From NCBI GenBank assembly GCA_934647165.1, contig CAKUFA010000011.1, positions 1 to 64,000 of the forward strand: a stretch of 64,000 nt of DNA, in the 5' to 3' direction. A program made the translations under genes and the position numbers. Positions 1 to 8,287 of the stretch are shown here, piece after piece. Within the stretch, counting starts at the first letter, position 1. Each line of letters opens with the position of its first letter. The notes beneath the pieces were generated by a model, which searched no databases, was not told the DNA's origin, and worked only from the letters and a program-made list of their open reading frames with translations. The stretch comes from an uncultured Clostridia bacterium. Lineage in GTDB: Bacteria; Bacillota; Clostridia; Christensenellales; Aristaeellaceae.

Positions 1-3
1 TTT

Positions 4-77
4 TGGCAGGGGCAGAAGGATTCGAACCCTCAACAAAGGTTTTGGAGACCCACGTGTTACCATTACACCATGCCCCT
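4..77 (-). tRNA. trpT: tRNA-Trp (anticodon CCA)
   Basis: Read leftward, a 7-bp acceptor stem (AGGGGCA with TGCCCCT) closes a cloverleaf with D arm, an anticodon loop CTCCAAA (anticodon CCA at 45-43), a T arm containing TTCGAAT, discriminator G and an encoded CCA end. The G discriminator and CCA anticodon fit tryptophan. The top pair of the anticodon stem (27-43) is a T-T mismatch. It is the tRNA sensed by the T-box at 13.6-13.9 kb, if that assignment is right. Confidence 0.95.
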
Positions 78-96
78 AAGCAAGCCAACGGAAGGT

Positions 97-125
97 ATTA
101 TAACAAACAATGGTGAATTTGTCAA
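97..125 (-). promoter_or_regulatory. sigma-A promoter of tRNA-Trp
   Basis: On the minus strand the -35 TTGACA (125-120) and -10 TATAAT (102-97) are both perfect consensus and are separated by 17 bases. The -10 lies about 20 bases upstream of the tRNA 5' end. Confidence 0.85.
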
Positions 126-225
126 GGGTAAATTGTCCTGTTTCCAGATAAATTAAGATAAACGCAAGAAGCGTATAAACAATAAGCCCAAAGAAATCTA
201 TACAGCTCCTTTGGACTGAGAAAAC

Positions 226-846
226 TCAATACTTCCAATCACTGCGAAGAATTCCATAAATCTCCACGTCCGCGTAGTGTCCCTTGTTTAGCACACGTTC
301 GCGCAGCGTGCCTTCATGCTTCATGCCGCATTTTTGCATCACACGACCACTGGCAGGGTTGCTGGTTTCGTGGATGGCCTCAATGCGGTGCAGCTGCAAG
401 GTGCGGAACCCCATGTTCAGCACAGCGTGCAGGGCTTCCGGCATTAATCCCTGACCCCACAGCCAACGGGCGAGACTATAGCCAACCTCAGCAGATCGGT
501 TTTCTTCGCTGTATGCCATGAAACCGATTGTTCCGACGACACAGTTGGTTTCTTTGAGCACAATGCCATAACTGGATGGCATTCCGCTGCGATATTGCCG
601 GTGAATAAAGCGAAGATAGGCGCGCGAATCTGCCAGCGAGCGATGTGCGTCCCACAGCACGTGACGGGCAACCTCCGGGTCACGGGAGTAGGCGAAGATG
701 TCCGCTGCATCGCGCATGCGAAGCGGACGCAGCTTCAGGCGCGGTGTTTCCAGCACCGGCAGGTTGGCGAAAATATCGGCTGCAGCGGGTTGCGTGGCAG
801 GCGGCATGTCCTTAAAACGGTCGAAAAAACCGTGTCTATCAGCCAT
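226..846 (-). CDS. GNAT N-acetyltransferase, RimJ/RimL-like
   Basis: This 206-residue protein looks like the RimJ/RimL branch of GNAT acetyltransferases, which transfer acetyl from acetyl-CoA to an amine, often a protein N-terminus. The family pattern is visible: ETPRLKLRPL near residue 33, a central EVGYSLARWLWGQGLMPEAL block that forms the CoA-binding region (approximately residues 120-140), and the terminal NPASGRVMQKCGMKHEGTLR motif. The start ATG at 846 lies inside the last codons of the small membrane gene upstream (8-base overlap), so translation is probably coupled. It is the last gene of a three-gene leftward operon starting with a Nudix hydrolase. The substrate cannot be read from the sequence. 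Confidence 0.88.
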   Translation of the reverse strand: MADRHGFFDRFKDMPPATQPAAADIFANLPVLETPRLKLRPLRMRDAADIFAYSRDPEVARHVLWDAHRSLADSRAYLRFIHRQYRSGMPSSYGIVLKETNCVVGTIGFMAYSEENRSAEVGYSLARWLWGQGLMPEALHAVLNMGFRTLQLHRIEAIHETSNPASGRVMQKCGMKHEGTLRERVLNKGHYADVEIYGILRSDWKY

Positions 847-991
847 GAGCGGTGTGCGCGATCATCCACGAAGAACCTGCGGGCAAACGTGGCTGCATGG
901 CGCTGCCGGAAAGCAGCAAGTATAGCCCCAGCGCAAAGCACAGCGCCATGATAAACAGGAAAACCTTGAACCAGCAGGACATGTTGGTCAT
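839..991 (-). CDS. small single-pass membrane protein (50 aa)
   Basis: A short reading frame encodes 50 residues with one hydrophobic segment (about residues 7-29, KVFLFIMALCFALGLYLLL) and a short tail. The start ATG at 991 has an AAAGGAG ribosome binding site 10 bases upstream; an in-frame ATG further upstream has none. Its stop codon overlaps the start of the GNAT gene by 8 bases, and the Nudix gene ends 64 bases upstream. The ribosome binding site and overlap are the main reasons to believe it. No family is recognised and no function is proposed. Confidence 0.6.
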   Translation of the reverse strand: MTNMSCWFKVFLFIMALCFALGLYLLLSGSAMQPRLPAGSSWMIAHTAHG

Positions 992-1055
992 GGAGAACGC
1001 ACTCCTTTCAATAAAAAATTTTGTTACAGCGGGAACAAATTCTGTCAATGATTCG

Positions 1056-1613
1056 TCAAATGGACGAAAGGTGTTGCTGCTGTGCAGCCATGAGGATACC
1101 GAGCGCCGTTTTGCCGTCGTGCAGTTCGCCGCGCATCACCATTTGCAGCGCTTCTGAAAGGGGAATGCGCTGCGTGGCGACAAACTCGTCCTCATCCGGA
1201 TGAGAATGCCCTTCATGCAGGCCGGAAGCCATGTACAGATGGATGCGCTCATTACAGAAGCCCGGTGTGGTTTCCAGCACAAAGAGCTTGCTCCATTGGT
1301 CAGCGCGGAGGCCTGTTTCCTCTTCCAGTTCGCGCTTTGCGCACAGCAGGGGATCTTCATCAGCCGTATCCAGTTTGCCTGCAGGGATTTCCAGTGTCAC
1401 GCGATCAACAGCTACGCGGTGCTGGCGCACAAGGATCATGCGATTCTCCTCGTCCAGCGCCACCACGGCGGACGCACCGCGATGCAGCACGATCTCACGG
1501 GGAGCGATGCCGCCGTCAGGCAGTTTTACCTGCCACTGCTCTACACGGATTACATGACCAGGGAAAATAAGCTCCCGGGAGACAATGGTTTCCTTTAGTG
1601 CACAATCATCCAT
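1056..1613 (-). CDS. Nudix hydrolase, ADP-ribose pyrophosphatase type
   Basis: This 185-residue protein resembles NudF/YqkG ADP-ribose pyrophosphatases, which split ADP-ribose to AMP and ribose 5-phosphate. The Nudix box is clear around residues 89-111, with RELEEETGL at its end and metal-binding glutamates in place. The box has six rather than five residues between the leading Gly (GKLDTADE) and the first Glu, a one-residue insertion against the usual spacing. The upstream segment VVALDEENRMILVRQHR is the normal family lead-in. ATG 1613 is chosen because it begins where homologous proteins begin and has GAGG 10 bases upstream. It is the first gene of the leftward operon with the small membrane protein and GNAT gene. 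Confidence 0.9.
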   Translation of the reverse strand: MDDCALKETIVSRELIFPGHVIRVEQWQVKLPDGGIAPREIVLHRGASAVVALDEENRMILVRQHRVAVDRVTLEIPAGKLDTADEDPLLCAKRELEEETGLRADQWSKLFVLETTPGFCNERIHLYMASGLHEGHSHPDEDEFVATQRIPLSEALQMVMRGELHDGKTALGILMAAQQQHLSSI

Positions 1614-1763
1614 GGTAACAACGCCTCGCTTCCTTGAACATTTGGCCGCCCTTGCATGCATGCCGGTTGATGCCCAGCATCGGCGTTATGCTTCGACGGG
1701 GGAAAGAAAAAATCCTTCTCACATGCGAAAAACACGGTGGAAGAAGCTTACAGGCGGCTTTGA

Positions 1764-1792
1764 TTGACAAGGATAGCAGAAGGCGATACAAT
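1764..1792 (+). promoter_or_regulatory. sigma-A promoter of the surface-protein gene
   Basis: TTGACA (1764-1769), 17-base spacer, TACAAT (1787-1792). It lies 48 bases before the start codon at 1840, which has a strong AAGGAGG site. Confidence 0.75.
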
Positions 1793-1839
1793 ACAGGGGA
1801 AGACAGGAGTCAACACACGCTGCAAGGAGGAATGCAACG

Positions 1840-4800
1840 ATGAAATATCCCGCACAGGCGCATAAAAGGGCGCTGTCACTGCTGCTGGGACTGGTGATGC
1901 TACTGGCAAGCTTTACTTTTCCGGCCTTGGCGGCTGAAAACTGGGATCAGCTGCAAATTATGCTGAACTGGACAGATGCCAATGGGCAGCCCTTCAGCAT
2001 GCTTGCTGAACCTGTGACCGGCAATGCGGCTCAGGCGTTTTGGGCGCAGGTGGATGCATCTGCCTTTAATGGCACCATGACCATCAGTGTTTCGCATCCT
2101 GAACACCCGGAGTACAGCTTCAGCCCTGCCGAGGGTGAACCTGTAAACGCAATAGATGCCGGCGCTTCGATGGATGGTACGCCGGTGATCATCACCGCTA
2201 TGGTGAACGGCGAAACAGTTGATACGTATTTACTGTATGTATCCAGTTTACCCATGCCGCAGGAAACACCTGCGGAAGCACCGACAGAAGTTCCGACAGA
2301 AGTTCCGACAGAAGTTCCGACAGAAGTTCCGACAGACACGCCTGCACCCACCGAGGTGCCGGACGCCGTGGTGACGGTTGAGTATCAGACGGCTAGCGGC
2401 GAATCCTTGGGATCCATGACGCAGCATTGTCCGGCAGGCATGGTTACACCGATTTATGCGCCGTCCTTTGACGGGTATGTGGCGGATGCAGAGCAGAAGA
2501 ATGTGACCGTTGACGCGAACGGCACGCCTGACCAGTGGACGATTACGTTTGTTTACACTGCAATTACCACGCCTGAGCCTGCGCCTGTGGACGCTGTGGT
2601 GACGGTTGTACGTCAGGATCGTGACGGCAATATCCTTGGCCAGGAAGAAAAGACGGTTCCAGCTGGTCAGAGCATTACTGTTTCTGCTCCGGAGATTGAA
2701 GGATATACCGCAGATGTGCAGGAACAAACTGTGAGTGCTGACACCCTTGGCAACGCAAGCCCGAATCCTGTGATCTTCACGTATGCGAAGAATGAAACAC
2801 CTACGCCCGTTCCCGTGCCGACGGAGGTGGAGATTGCCGTCATCTACACAGGCAATGACGGCGCACAGCTCTTTAACGAAACGTGCATGGTGCAGGTTGG
2901 GCAGAGCACAACGCTTTACGCGAAGAGCTTCGATGGTTACACAGCGGATGAAACTGAAAAGACGGTTGATGTGGATGAAAACGGTGAAGCAAATCCGAAT
3001 CCCGTAATTTTCACTTATACCAAAGAGGCTGTGACGACGGAAGAACCGGTTGAAACGGATGCTCCTTATGTGCCGCAGGAGGTATCGGTAAAGGTTCTTT
3101 ATCGGGCTGCGGACGGTTCCTGGCAGCAGGAGGACACCGCTGTATGCCTGACAGGGGAGAGCGTTCCGGTTCCTGCCCGCGAAATCGAAGGCTATATCCC
3201 GGATCAGCAGGAGATTCTGCTGTCAGTGAACGAAAATGGGGAAGCAAATCCTGCGGAGATTGTTTTCACCTACACGGCGAATGCGGCGGAAACACCGGCA
3301 GGCGATCCTACGGCAGCGCCGGAAATCCGCGTGGTTATTCGCTACGAAGACAGCAGCGACTATCACGAGATTGCGGCAGCACAAGTCAGCAATGTGCTGG
3401 CGGAGGGACCCAACAACATTTCAGCTGCACCGGAAAATCTGGAGGAAGGCTATCATATTGTTAGTGAGCCGAATGTGACGGTGGATGTGGCAAAAGGCGT
3501 GGCAGATCCGGCCGAGGTTGTATTCTACTATGCCAAGGCCAGTGCGCCTGCCGAACCCGTCAATGCCACGGTAACGGTTTATTATCATGACCGGGATGGG
3601 CGCAACATTGCAGAACCCGTAGTTGTGACAATTGAGGCCGGCACGGAGAAGCCCATTACACCGGATGCATCCCATGTTCCGGAGGGCTACACCCCTTACC
3701 AGGCGGAACCCGTGACAGTGAAGGTGGATGCAAACGGCATTTCCAGCACGGACAGCGTGGAGTTTGTGTACGATGTTGCTGTGATTGAGACGCCCATTCC
3801 GATGGGAGAAACCATTAACCGCTTTGGCCGTACCAATGACAAGCAGGTAAAACTCCGCTCCGAACCGTCTACGTCCGGCGGGACAAAGACCGTTCTGGCC
3901 AGCTTGAACAAGGGAACGGCTGTGTGGATGGTGAAGGAAGAGCTCAACAGTGCAGACGAAAGCTGGACGAGTGTCATTTACAACGGTCAGAATGGCTATA
4001 TCATGAGCAAGTTCCTGACGGTGATGACTGAGGCGGAGAGCAATCAGTTCGAACAGGAAGAGTGCTCTACCCCTGTGCCGCGCGATCCGTCTGCGGCGGA
4101 AACGCCTACAGCAGCGCCTGCCCTGACTGAAGTGAACGTGACCGCATATTATCGCTTTACCGATGGCAAAGCGGAAGAAACGGAAAATGTTTCCTGCAAA
4201 GTAAATGAAAAGTCCACCATTCCTGCACGCACGTATCCCGGCTACACTCCGGATTACGAAACGATCACGGTGTTTGTGGATGAAACGGGAAAGCCTGATC
4301 AGGAAGTTGTGTTTACCTACACGGCCACTCCTGTTATTCCTGACAGTATAAATGTAACGGTGCTTTATCAGGATAAGCAGGGGAACGAGATTGCTTCGTC
4401 CACGCAAAACTGTGCAACCGGTAAGCAGACTACCATCTACGCGTCTGCAATGGATGGCTACACACCGATTACTACCCAGCAAGTTGTAACGGTAGATGCA
4501 AATGGTACGCCTGATCAGAACCCGGTCATCTTCGTGTACAGAAAGAACGAGGAAGTGACAGCTACACCTGCGCCGTATACCGGGTATGCGCTTACCCGCA
4601 GCACCGTTGCCCTGCGCACGGAGATCAGCACGAAGGACGAAAGCATCATTATGACCCTTCCGGCAGATACGCTGCTGCTGGTAGACGCCCAGAGTATTGA
4701 CGCAAGCGGCGCGGTATGGAGCCGCGGCACAACGCTGGATAAGCAGCAGGGATTTGTGCCGGACAGCGCCTTGCGGCACATCAACAACGAGGAAGCCGAT

Positions 4801-6309
4801 TACTACATTCGTCAGTGGGAGGATATACATAATACGCCCACCCCGGAGGTGACGGCAGAACCGCCCCAACAGATTGGTTATGCCTATACGGTGGGCGATG
4901 GCGTATACTTCCGTTCTCAGCCCGACACGATGAGTGAAATTTTCGATGTGATTGGTCAGAAGATTCCTCTGTACGTGATGGGGCAATTCTATAAAGATGG
5001 CGTTGCTTGGCACATTGTGAACTACAATGGGCGATATGGATACATTCGCGCAGATATGCTGCGCATGATGTCCGCCCAGGAAACACTGGATTACATTAAT
5101 AACCTGACAAAGGGTACGCCGACGCCTGTGCCGCGCAGCACACCGCAGCCCTATGATGAAACGGCGATGTCCAGCTATGGCTACGTGTCGTCCTCGTCTG
5201 TGAATTTCCGCAAAACCGCTTCCACCAGCGGGGCGAAAATTCGCACGCTGAAGAAATATGCGTTCTGCCTGATCCTGGGTACGGAAGAGATCAACGGCAA
5301 GACCTGGTACAGAATCAGCTATAATGGAACGACTGGCTATGTCATGGGCGACTACTTCAAGCGAATGACCATGGCGGAGGTATCCAGATTCCTGACCAGC
5401 AATGAGTATAAACAGGGCATTGCCAATAACACCACCACGACGACGGATAATACAGGCAGCAATGTGGCCAATGGAGGCTCTGCGGAGGATGATACGGTCA
5501 ATCGCTGGCAAAATCCCAACAGCGGGTTGACAGTCAGCTATGTGCCTTTCAATCCTTTTGGGACGGTGGCACCGCTGCAGCCCACGGAAACGCCGACTGC
5601 ATCTTCGAGTGCTGTGCCTTCCGCAAGTGCTATGCCTACCGCAAGTGTGCTGCCGACGCCGGAAGCTACCACCACCATTGAACCGATTGCCACCAAGGAT
5701 GTCACTTATCCCACTGACACGGAAAACACGGGTTCCTCCATCGGTTGGATTATCGGTGTGCTGATCGCCCTGGTGTGCGTTGGCGGCGGCGTCTATGGCT
5801 ATGTAGTGTATCGGCAGAACAAACGCCGCGTAGCACAGCAGCGTGCGGCAGCCAAGCGCGCAGCGGCACAGCGCGGTGCAGAACGGCAGCCTTATGCACG
5901 CACGGCGAATCCGCAGCAGCATCAGGGTCAGAGCAACGCATCTGTGCAGGCACGCAGACCCTATGCGCCGCAGCAGGGCGGCCAGGCTCCTTATGCGCGC
6001 ACGGCTGCACAGCCTGGCTCCACTGGCTCGACCTACCGCCGGCCGGAGGTTACGCCGGCACCGGATGCGACGCAGCAGCAGAGCACCCAGCAAGCTGCCC
6101 CCTATGCAGGTTATCGCCCTGCACAGCCCAGGCAGCAAGGCACCCAGTCGCCCTATAACGGAAGCTATCGCCAGAACGACGGAGCCACTCCCTACACGGC
6201 TAGCTACCGCCAGGATGGCGACCAGAGCATAGCGTATACGCCGCGCCGCCGTGTACAGCATCCCAACAATGAGAATGGTGGCACAACGAACCACGATGAT
6301 GAAGCCTAA
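1840..6309 (+). CDS. giant secreted MucBP-like/SH3 repeat surface protein with C-terminal membrane anchor and cytoplasmic tail
   Basis: The 1489-residue product starts with a Sec signal peptide (residues 1-31, ending PALAAE). After a PTEV-rich linker (about 147-171) come eight MucBP-like beta repeats of about 65 residues (near 177, 251, 331, 414, 494, 574, 764 and 834), each with a GY(T/V)xD core and ending F-x-Y-T/K. Four bacterial SH3-type domains follow or interleave (near 656-734, 914-994, 1011-1079 and 1111-1185) with the family feature NGxxGY(I/V). A Thr/Pro/Ser linker leads to one transmembrane helix (about 1301-1322, WIIGVLIALVCVGGGVYGYV), a basic stop-transfer, and a cytoplasmic tail of about 160 residues rich in Gln, Arg, Tyr, Pro. 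There is no LPxTG signal. Such proteins usually bind wall or mucus glycans. The start has AAGGAGG 8 bases upstream, and the gene is monocistronic with its own promoter and terminator. Confidence 0.88.
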   Translation: MKYPAQAHKRALSLLLGLVMLLASFTFPALAAENWDQLQIMLNWTDANGQPFSMLAEPVTGNAAQAFWAQVDASAFNGTMTISVSHPEHPEYSFSPAEGEPVNAIDAGASMDGTPVIITAMVNGETVDTYLLYVSSLPMPQETPAEAPTEVPTEVPTEVPTEVPTDTPAPTEVPDAVVTVEYQTASGESLGSMTQHCPAGMVTPIYAPSFDGYVADAEQKNVTVDANGTPDQWTITFVYTAITTPEPAPVDAVVTVVRQDRDGNILGQEEKTVPAGQSITVSAPEIEGYTADVQEQTVSADTLGNASPNPVIFTYAKNETPTPVPVPTEVEIAVIYTGNDGAQLFNETCMVQVGQSTTLYAKSFDGYTADETEKTVDVDENGEANPNPVIFTYTKEAVTTEEPVETDAPYVPQEVSVKVLYRAADGSWQQEDTAVCLTGESVPVPAREIEGYIPDQQEILLSVNENGEANPAEIVFTYTANAAETPAGDPTAAPEIRVVIRYEDSSDYHEIAAAQVSNVLAEGPNNISAAPENLEEGYHIVSEPNVTVDVAKGVADPAEVVFYYAKASAPAEPVNATVTVYYHDRDGRNIAEPVVVTIEAGTEKPITPDASHVPEGYTPYQAEPVTVKVDANGISSTDSVEFVYDVAVIETPIPMGETINRFGRTNDKQVKLRSEPSTSGGTKTVLASLNKGTAVWMVKEELNSADESWTSVIYNGQNGYIMSKFLTVMTEAESNQFEQEECSTPVPRDPSAAETPTAAPALTEVNVTAYYRFTDGKAEETENVSCKVNEKSTIPARTYPGYTPDYETITVFVDETGKPDQEVVFTYTATPVIPDSINVTVLYQDKQGNEIASSTQNCATGKQTTIYASAMDGYTPITTQQVVTVDANGTPDQNPVIFVYRKNEEVTATPAPYTGYALTRSTVALRTEISTKDESIIMTLPADTLLLVDAQSIDASGAVWSRGTTLDKQQGFVPDSALRHINNEEADYYIRQWEDIHNTPTPEVTAEPPQQIGYAYTVGDGVYFRSQPDTMSEIFDVIGQKIPLYVMGQFYKDGVAWHIVNYNGRYGYIRADMLRMMSAQETLDYINNLTKGTPTPVPRSTPQPYDETAMSSYGYVSSSSVNFRKTASTSGAKIRTLKKYAFCLILGTEEINGKTWYRISYNGTTGYVMGDYFKRMTMAEVSRFLTSNEYKQGIANNTTTTTDNTGSNVANGGSAEDDTVNRWQNPNSGLTVSYVPFNPFGTVAPLQPTETPTASSSAVPSASAMPTASVLPTPEATTTIEPIATKDVTYPTDTENTGSSIGWIIGVLIALVCVGGGVYGYVVYRQNKRRVAQQRAAAKRAAAQRGAERQPYARTANPQQHQGQSNASVQARRPYAPQQGGQAPYARTAAQPGSTGSTYRRPEVTPAPDATQQQSTQQAAPYAGYRPAQPRQQGTQSPYNGSYRQNDGATPYTASYRQDGDQSIAYTPRRRVQHPNNENGGTTNHDDEA
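2281..2335 (+). repeat. 12-bp tandem repeat encoding TEVP
   Basis: Four perfect copies of the 12-base unit CCGACAGAAGTT plus a partial fifth run through the Pro/Thr linker of the surface protein. The unit is a multiple of three, so slippage would change linker length without breaking the frame. Confidence 0.95.
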
Positions 6310-6328
6310 GAGCTCATCATGATCTGCA

Positions 6329-6364
6329 AGCCGGAAATTTCGAAAGGGATTTCCGGCTCTTTTG
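6329..6364 (+). terminator. intrinsic terminator after the surface-protein gene
   Basis: A perfect 10-bp stem AGCCGGAAAT / ATTTCCGGCT (6329-6338 with 6349-6358) with a 10-base loop is followed by CTTTT. Confidence 0.85.
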
Positions 6365-6469
6365 ATATAAAAACCTTAAACAGAAATGAAATGTTCCGGA
6401 CAATCGGCAAAGACCGCTTGAAGGGGTATACACCCAAAGTGTTTGCAACGCAACGGACGGCGTTTTGCC

Positions 6470-6498
6470 TTGACGGTCTTGCTTTAGTGTGGTAAAAT
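6470..6498 (+). promoter_or_regulatory. sigma-A promoter of nadK
   Basis: TTGACG (6470-6475), 17-base spacer, TAAAAT (6493-6498), 31 bases before the nadK start codon. Confidence 0.75.
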
Positions 6499-6529
6499 AA
6501 TTATATTATGCGCAAAGGAGGAAGACCGG

Positions 6530-7351
6530 ATGGTGTTCTTGGTTGCGCCAAATGTGACCAGCAGCGAAGCTATGGCATGTGCCATGCAATTGATGGATGA
6601 CATCTGCAATATGGGCCATGAAGCATGCCTTGCGCAGAATGCGGACGCTGCCTATCTCAGCCGAACCAACATGGCGTTGGTTGTTGGCGGAGACGGAACA
6701 GTACTGCGTGCAGTGCGTGAAATGCACAAGTATCATTTCCCTTTCTGGGCAGTGAATTGCGGCCATTTGGGCTATTTAACGGATTGTGAACCGCGACGTG
6801 CCAGCGCGGTGCTGCGGCAGATCCTTTCCGGCGGATATCGCCTGGAGCATCGTGTGACGCTGGAGGGCGAATGGAAGCATGATGGTCAGGTGGAATCGTT
6901 CTTTGCACTGAATGAGGCGGTGATCCATCGAAGCGCTTATGCGCGCACGCTGAAGATGCGGTTGTCCGTGGGCGGCGCATCCATTATGCGCTTTGCGGGG
7001 GACGGTGTGCTCGTCAGTACACCGACGGGCTCCACGGCTTATAACCTGTCGGCGGGCGGACCGATTCTTTTACCGGAGTCTCAGCAGGCAGTGGTGACGC
7101 CTATTTGCCCACACGCAGCACTGTGCGCGCCGCTGGTTGTATCCGGAACGGAGAAAATTGTTGTGACCATTGGCATGAACGGGGAAACCGGCGATTTACC
7201 GCTTTTGGTTATTGATGGCTGTGATCGCTATCCATTGCACAATGGCGATACGGTTTCCTGTTGCCTTCGCGGTGAAAATGTGCAGTTTGTGCGCACTGGT
7301 GCAGGTGATTTTTACAGCCGTTTGCAGCGAAAATTGACACAAAATCGCTGA
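6530..7351 (+). CDS. nadK: NAD kinase
   Basis: This 273-residue protein phosphorylates NAD to NADP using ATP (some family members also use polyphosphate). Diagnostic motifs are present: VVGGDGTVLRA near residue 51 (the GGDGT phosphate-binding loop with catalytic Asp), ALNEAVIHR near residue 127, and GDGVLVSTPTGSTAYNLSAGG near residue 165. Length is normal. The start ATG at 6530 has AAAGGAGG 8 bases upstream. The nfnA and nfnB genes, whose complex handles NADPH, follow on the same strand after 88 bases, so supply of NADP and its reduction may be co-regulated (inference from order). Confidence 0.96.
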   Translation: MVFLVAPNVTSSEAMACAMQLMDDICNMGHEACLAQNADAAYLSRTNMALVVGGDGTVLRAVREMHKYHFPFWAVNCGHLGYLTDCEPRRASAVLRQILSGGYRLEHRVTLEGEWKHDGQVESFFALNEAVIHRSAYARTLKMRLSVGGASIMRFAGDGVLVSTPTGSTAYNLSAGGPILLPESQQAVVTPICPHAALCAPLVVSGTEKIVVTIGMNGETGDLPLLVIDGCDRYPLHNGDTVSCCLRGENVQFVRTGAGDFYSRLQRKLTQNR

Positions 7352-7439
7352 TTTTCATGTTGAAATTGTCGTTTTTTCACTGCAAGCAAGTGGTATGCTA
7401 AACAGGATGATTCAAGGGATCAAAGAGGGAGGAACGCAC

Positions 7440-8285
7440 GTGAATAGAATTCTTGAGAAGAAGACGCTGAATCCCACTGTGACGCTTATGCGGGTGGAAG
7501 CACCCCTGGTGGCCCGTAAGGCTGAACCTGGTCAGTTTATTATTTTACGGGTGGATGAAGAGGGAGAGCGCATTCCGTTGACTGTGGCCGATTTCGACAG
7601 GGAAACGGGCAGCGTAACTATTATTTTCCAAATTGTCGGCGCAACAACGGAGAAGCTGAACCACTTGCAGGAAGGCGACTTTATCCACGATTTTGTGGGT
7701 CCGCTTGGCCGTGCAACGCATACGGAAGGGCTCCGCAAAGTGGCAGTGGTTGGCGGCGGCGTCGGCTGCGCCATTGCGTTCCCTGTGGCAAAGAAGCTGC
7801 ATATCCATGGGTGTGAGGTGCATGCCATTGTCGGTTTCCGCAACAAAGATCTTGTAATTCTGGAAGATGAATTTGCGGCGAATGTGACCAAGCTTGTTCG
7901 CATGAGCGATGATGGCTCCTGGGGTGAAAAGGGACTGGTGACCGATGCGCTGCGTCGATTGATTGAAAGCGGCGAACAGTATGACGAGGTTATCACGATT
8001 GGCCCGCTGCCGATGATGAAATTTGTCTGCAAGCTGACGAAGGAATTTGGCGTGAAAACGGTGGCAAGCATGAATCCCATCATGATTGACGGGACGGGCA
8101 TGTGCGGCGGCTGCCGACTGACAGTGGGCGGAAAGACTCGCTTTGCATGCGTGGATGGACCTGAGTTTGACGGCCATGAAATTGACTTTGATGAGGCCAT
8201 GGCACGTGGGGCGTCCTATCGCGAATTTGAGAGACACGCATATGAGGAAACCTGCAATCTGTTCCGCCAGAAGGAGGCTCGTTGA
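7440..8285 (+). CDS. nfnA: NADH-dependent reduced ferredoxin:NADP+ oxidoreductase, small subunit (NfnA/PyrK-like)
   Basis: The 281-residue protein has the ferredoxin-reductase fold of the NfnA / dihydroorotate-dehydrogenase electron-transfer subunit: an N-terminal FAD-binding beta barrel (AEPGQFIILRV, RIPLTV), a nucleotide-binding segment GGGVGCAIAFPVAKKL (about residues 102-117), and a C-terminal [2Fe-2S] cysteine set MCGGCRLTVGG plus a later Cys (RFACVDG). In the known complex it binds NADH and passes electrons in flavin-based bifurcation with ferredoxin. The start is GTG 7440, because GGGAGG lies just upstream; an upstream ATG at 7395 has no site. It runs directly into nfnB, which decides NfnA over PyrK, since no pyrD is adjacent. 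Confidence 0.93.
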   Translation: MNRILEKKTLNPTVTLMRVEAPLVARKAEPGQFIILRVDEEGERIPLTVADFDRETGSVTIIFQIVGATTEKLNHLQEGDFIHDFVGPLGRATHTEGLRKVAVVGGGVGCAIAFPVAKKLHIHGCEVHAIVGFRNKDLVILEDEFAANVTKLVRMSDDGSWGEKGLVTDALRRLIESGEQYDEVITIGPLPMMKFVCKLTKEFGVKTVASMNPIMIDGTGMCGGCRLTVGGKTRFACVDGPEFDGHEIDFDEAMARGASYREFERHAYEETCNLFRQKEAR

Positions 8286-8287
8286 CC

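Noticed and set aside
3421..6294. 957-codon open frame antisense to the surface-protein gene
   Set aside because: It has no ribosome binding site or promoter, and its translation is Arg/Cys/His-rich low complexity produced by the repeat codons of the real gene on the other strand.
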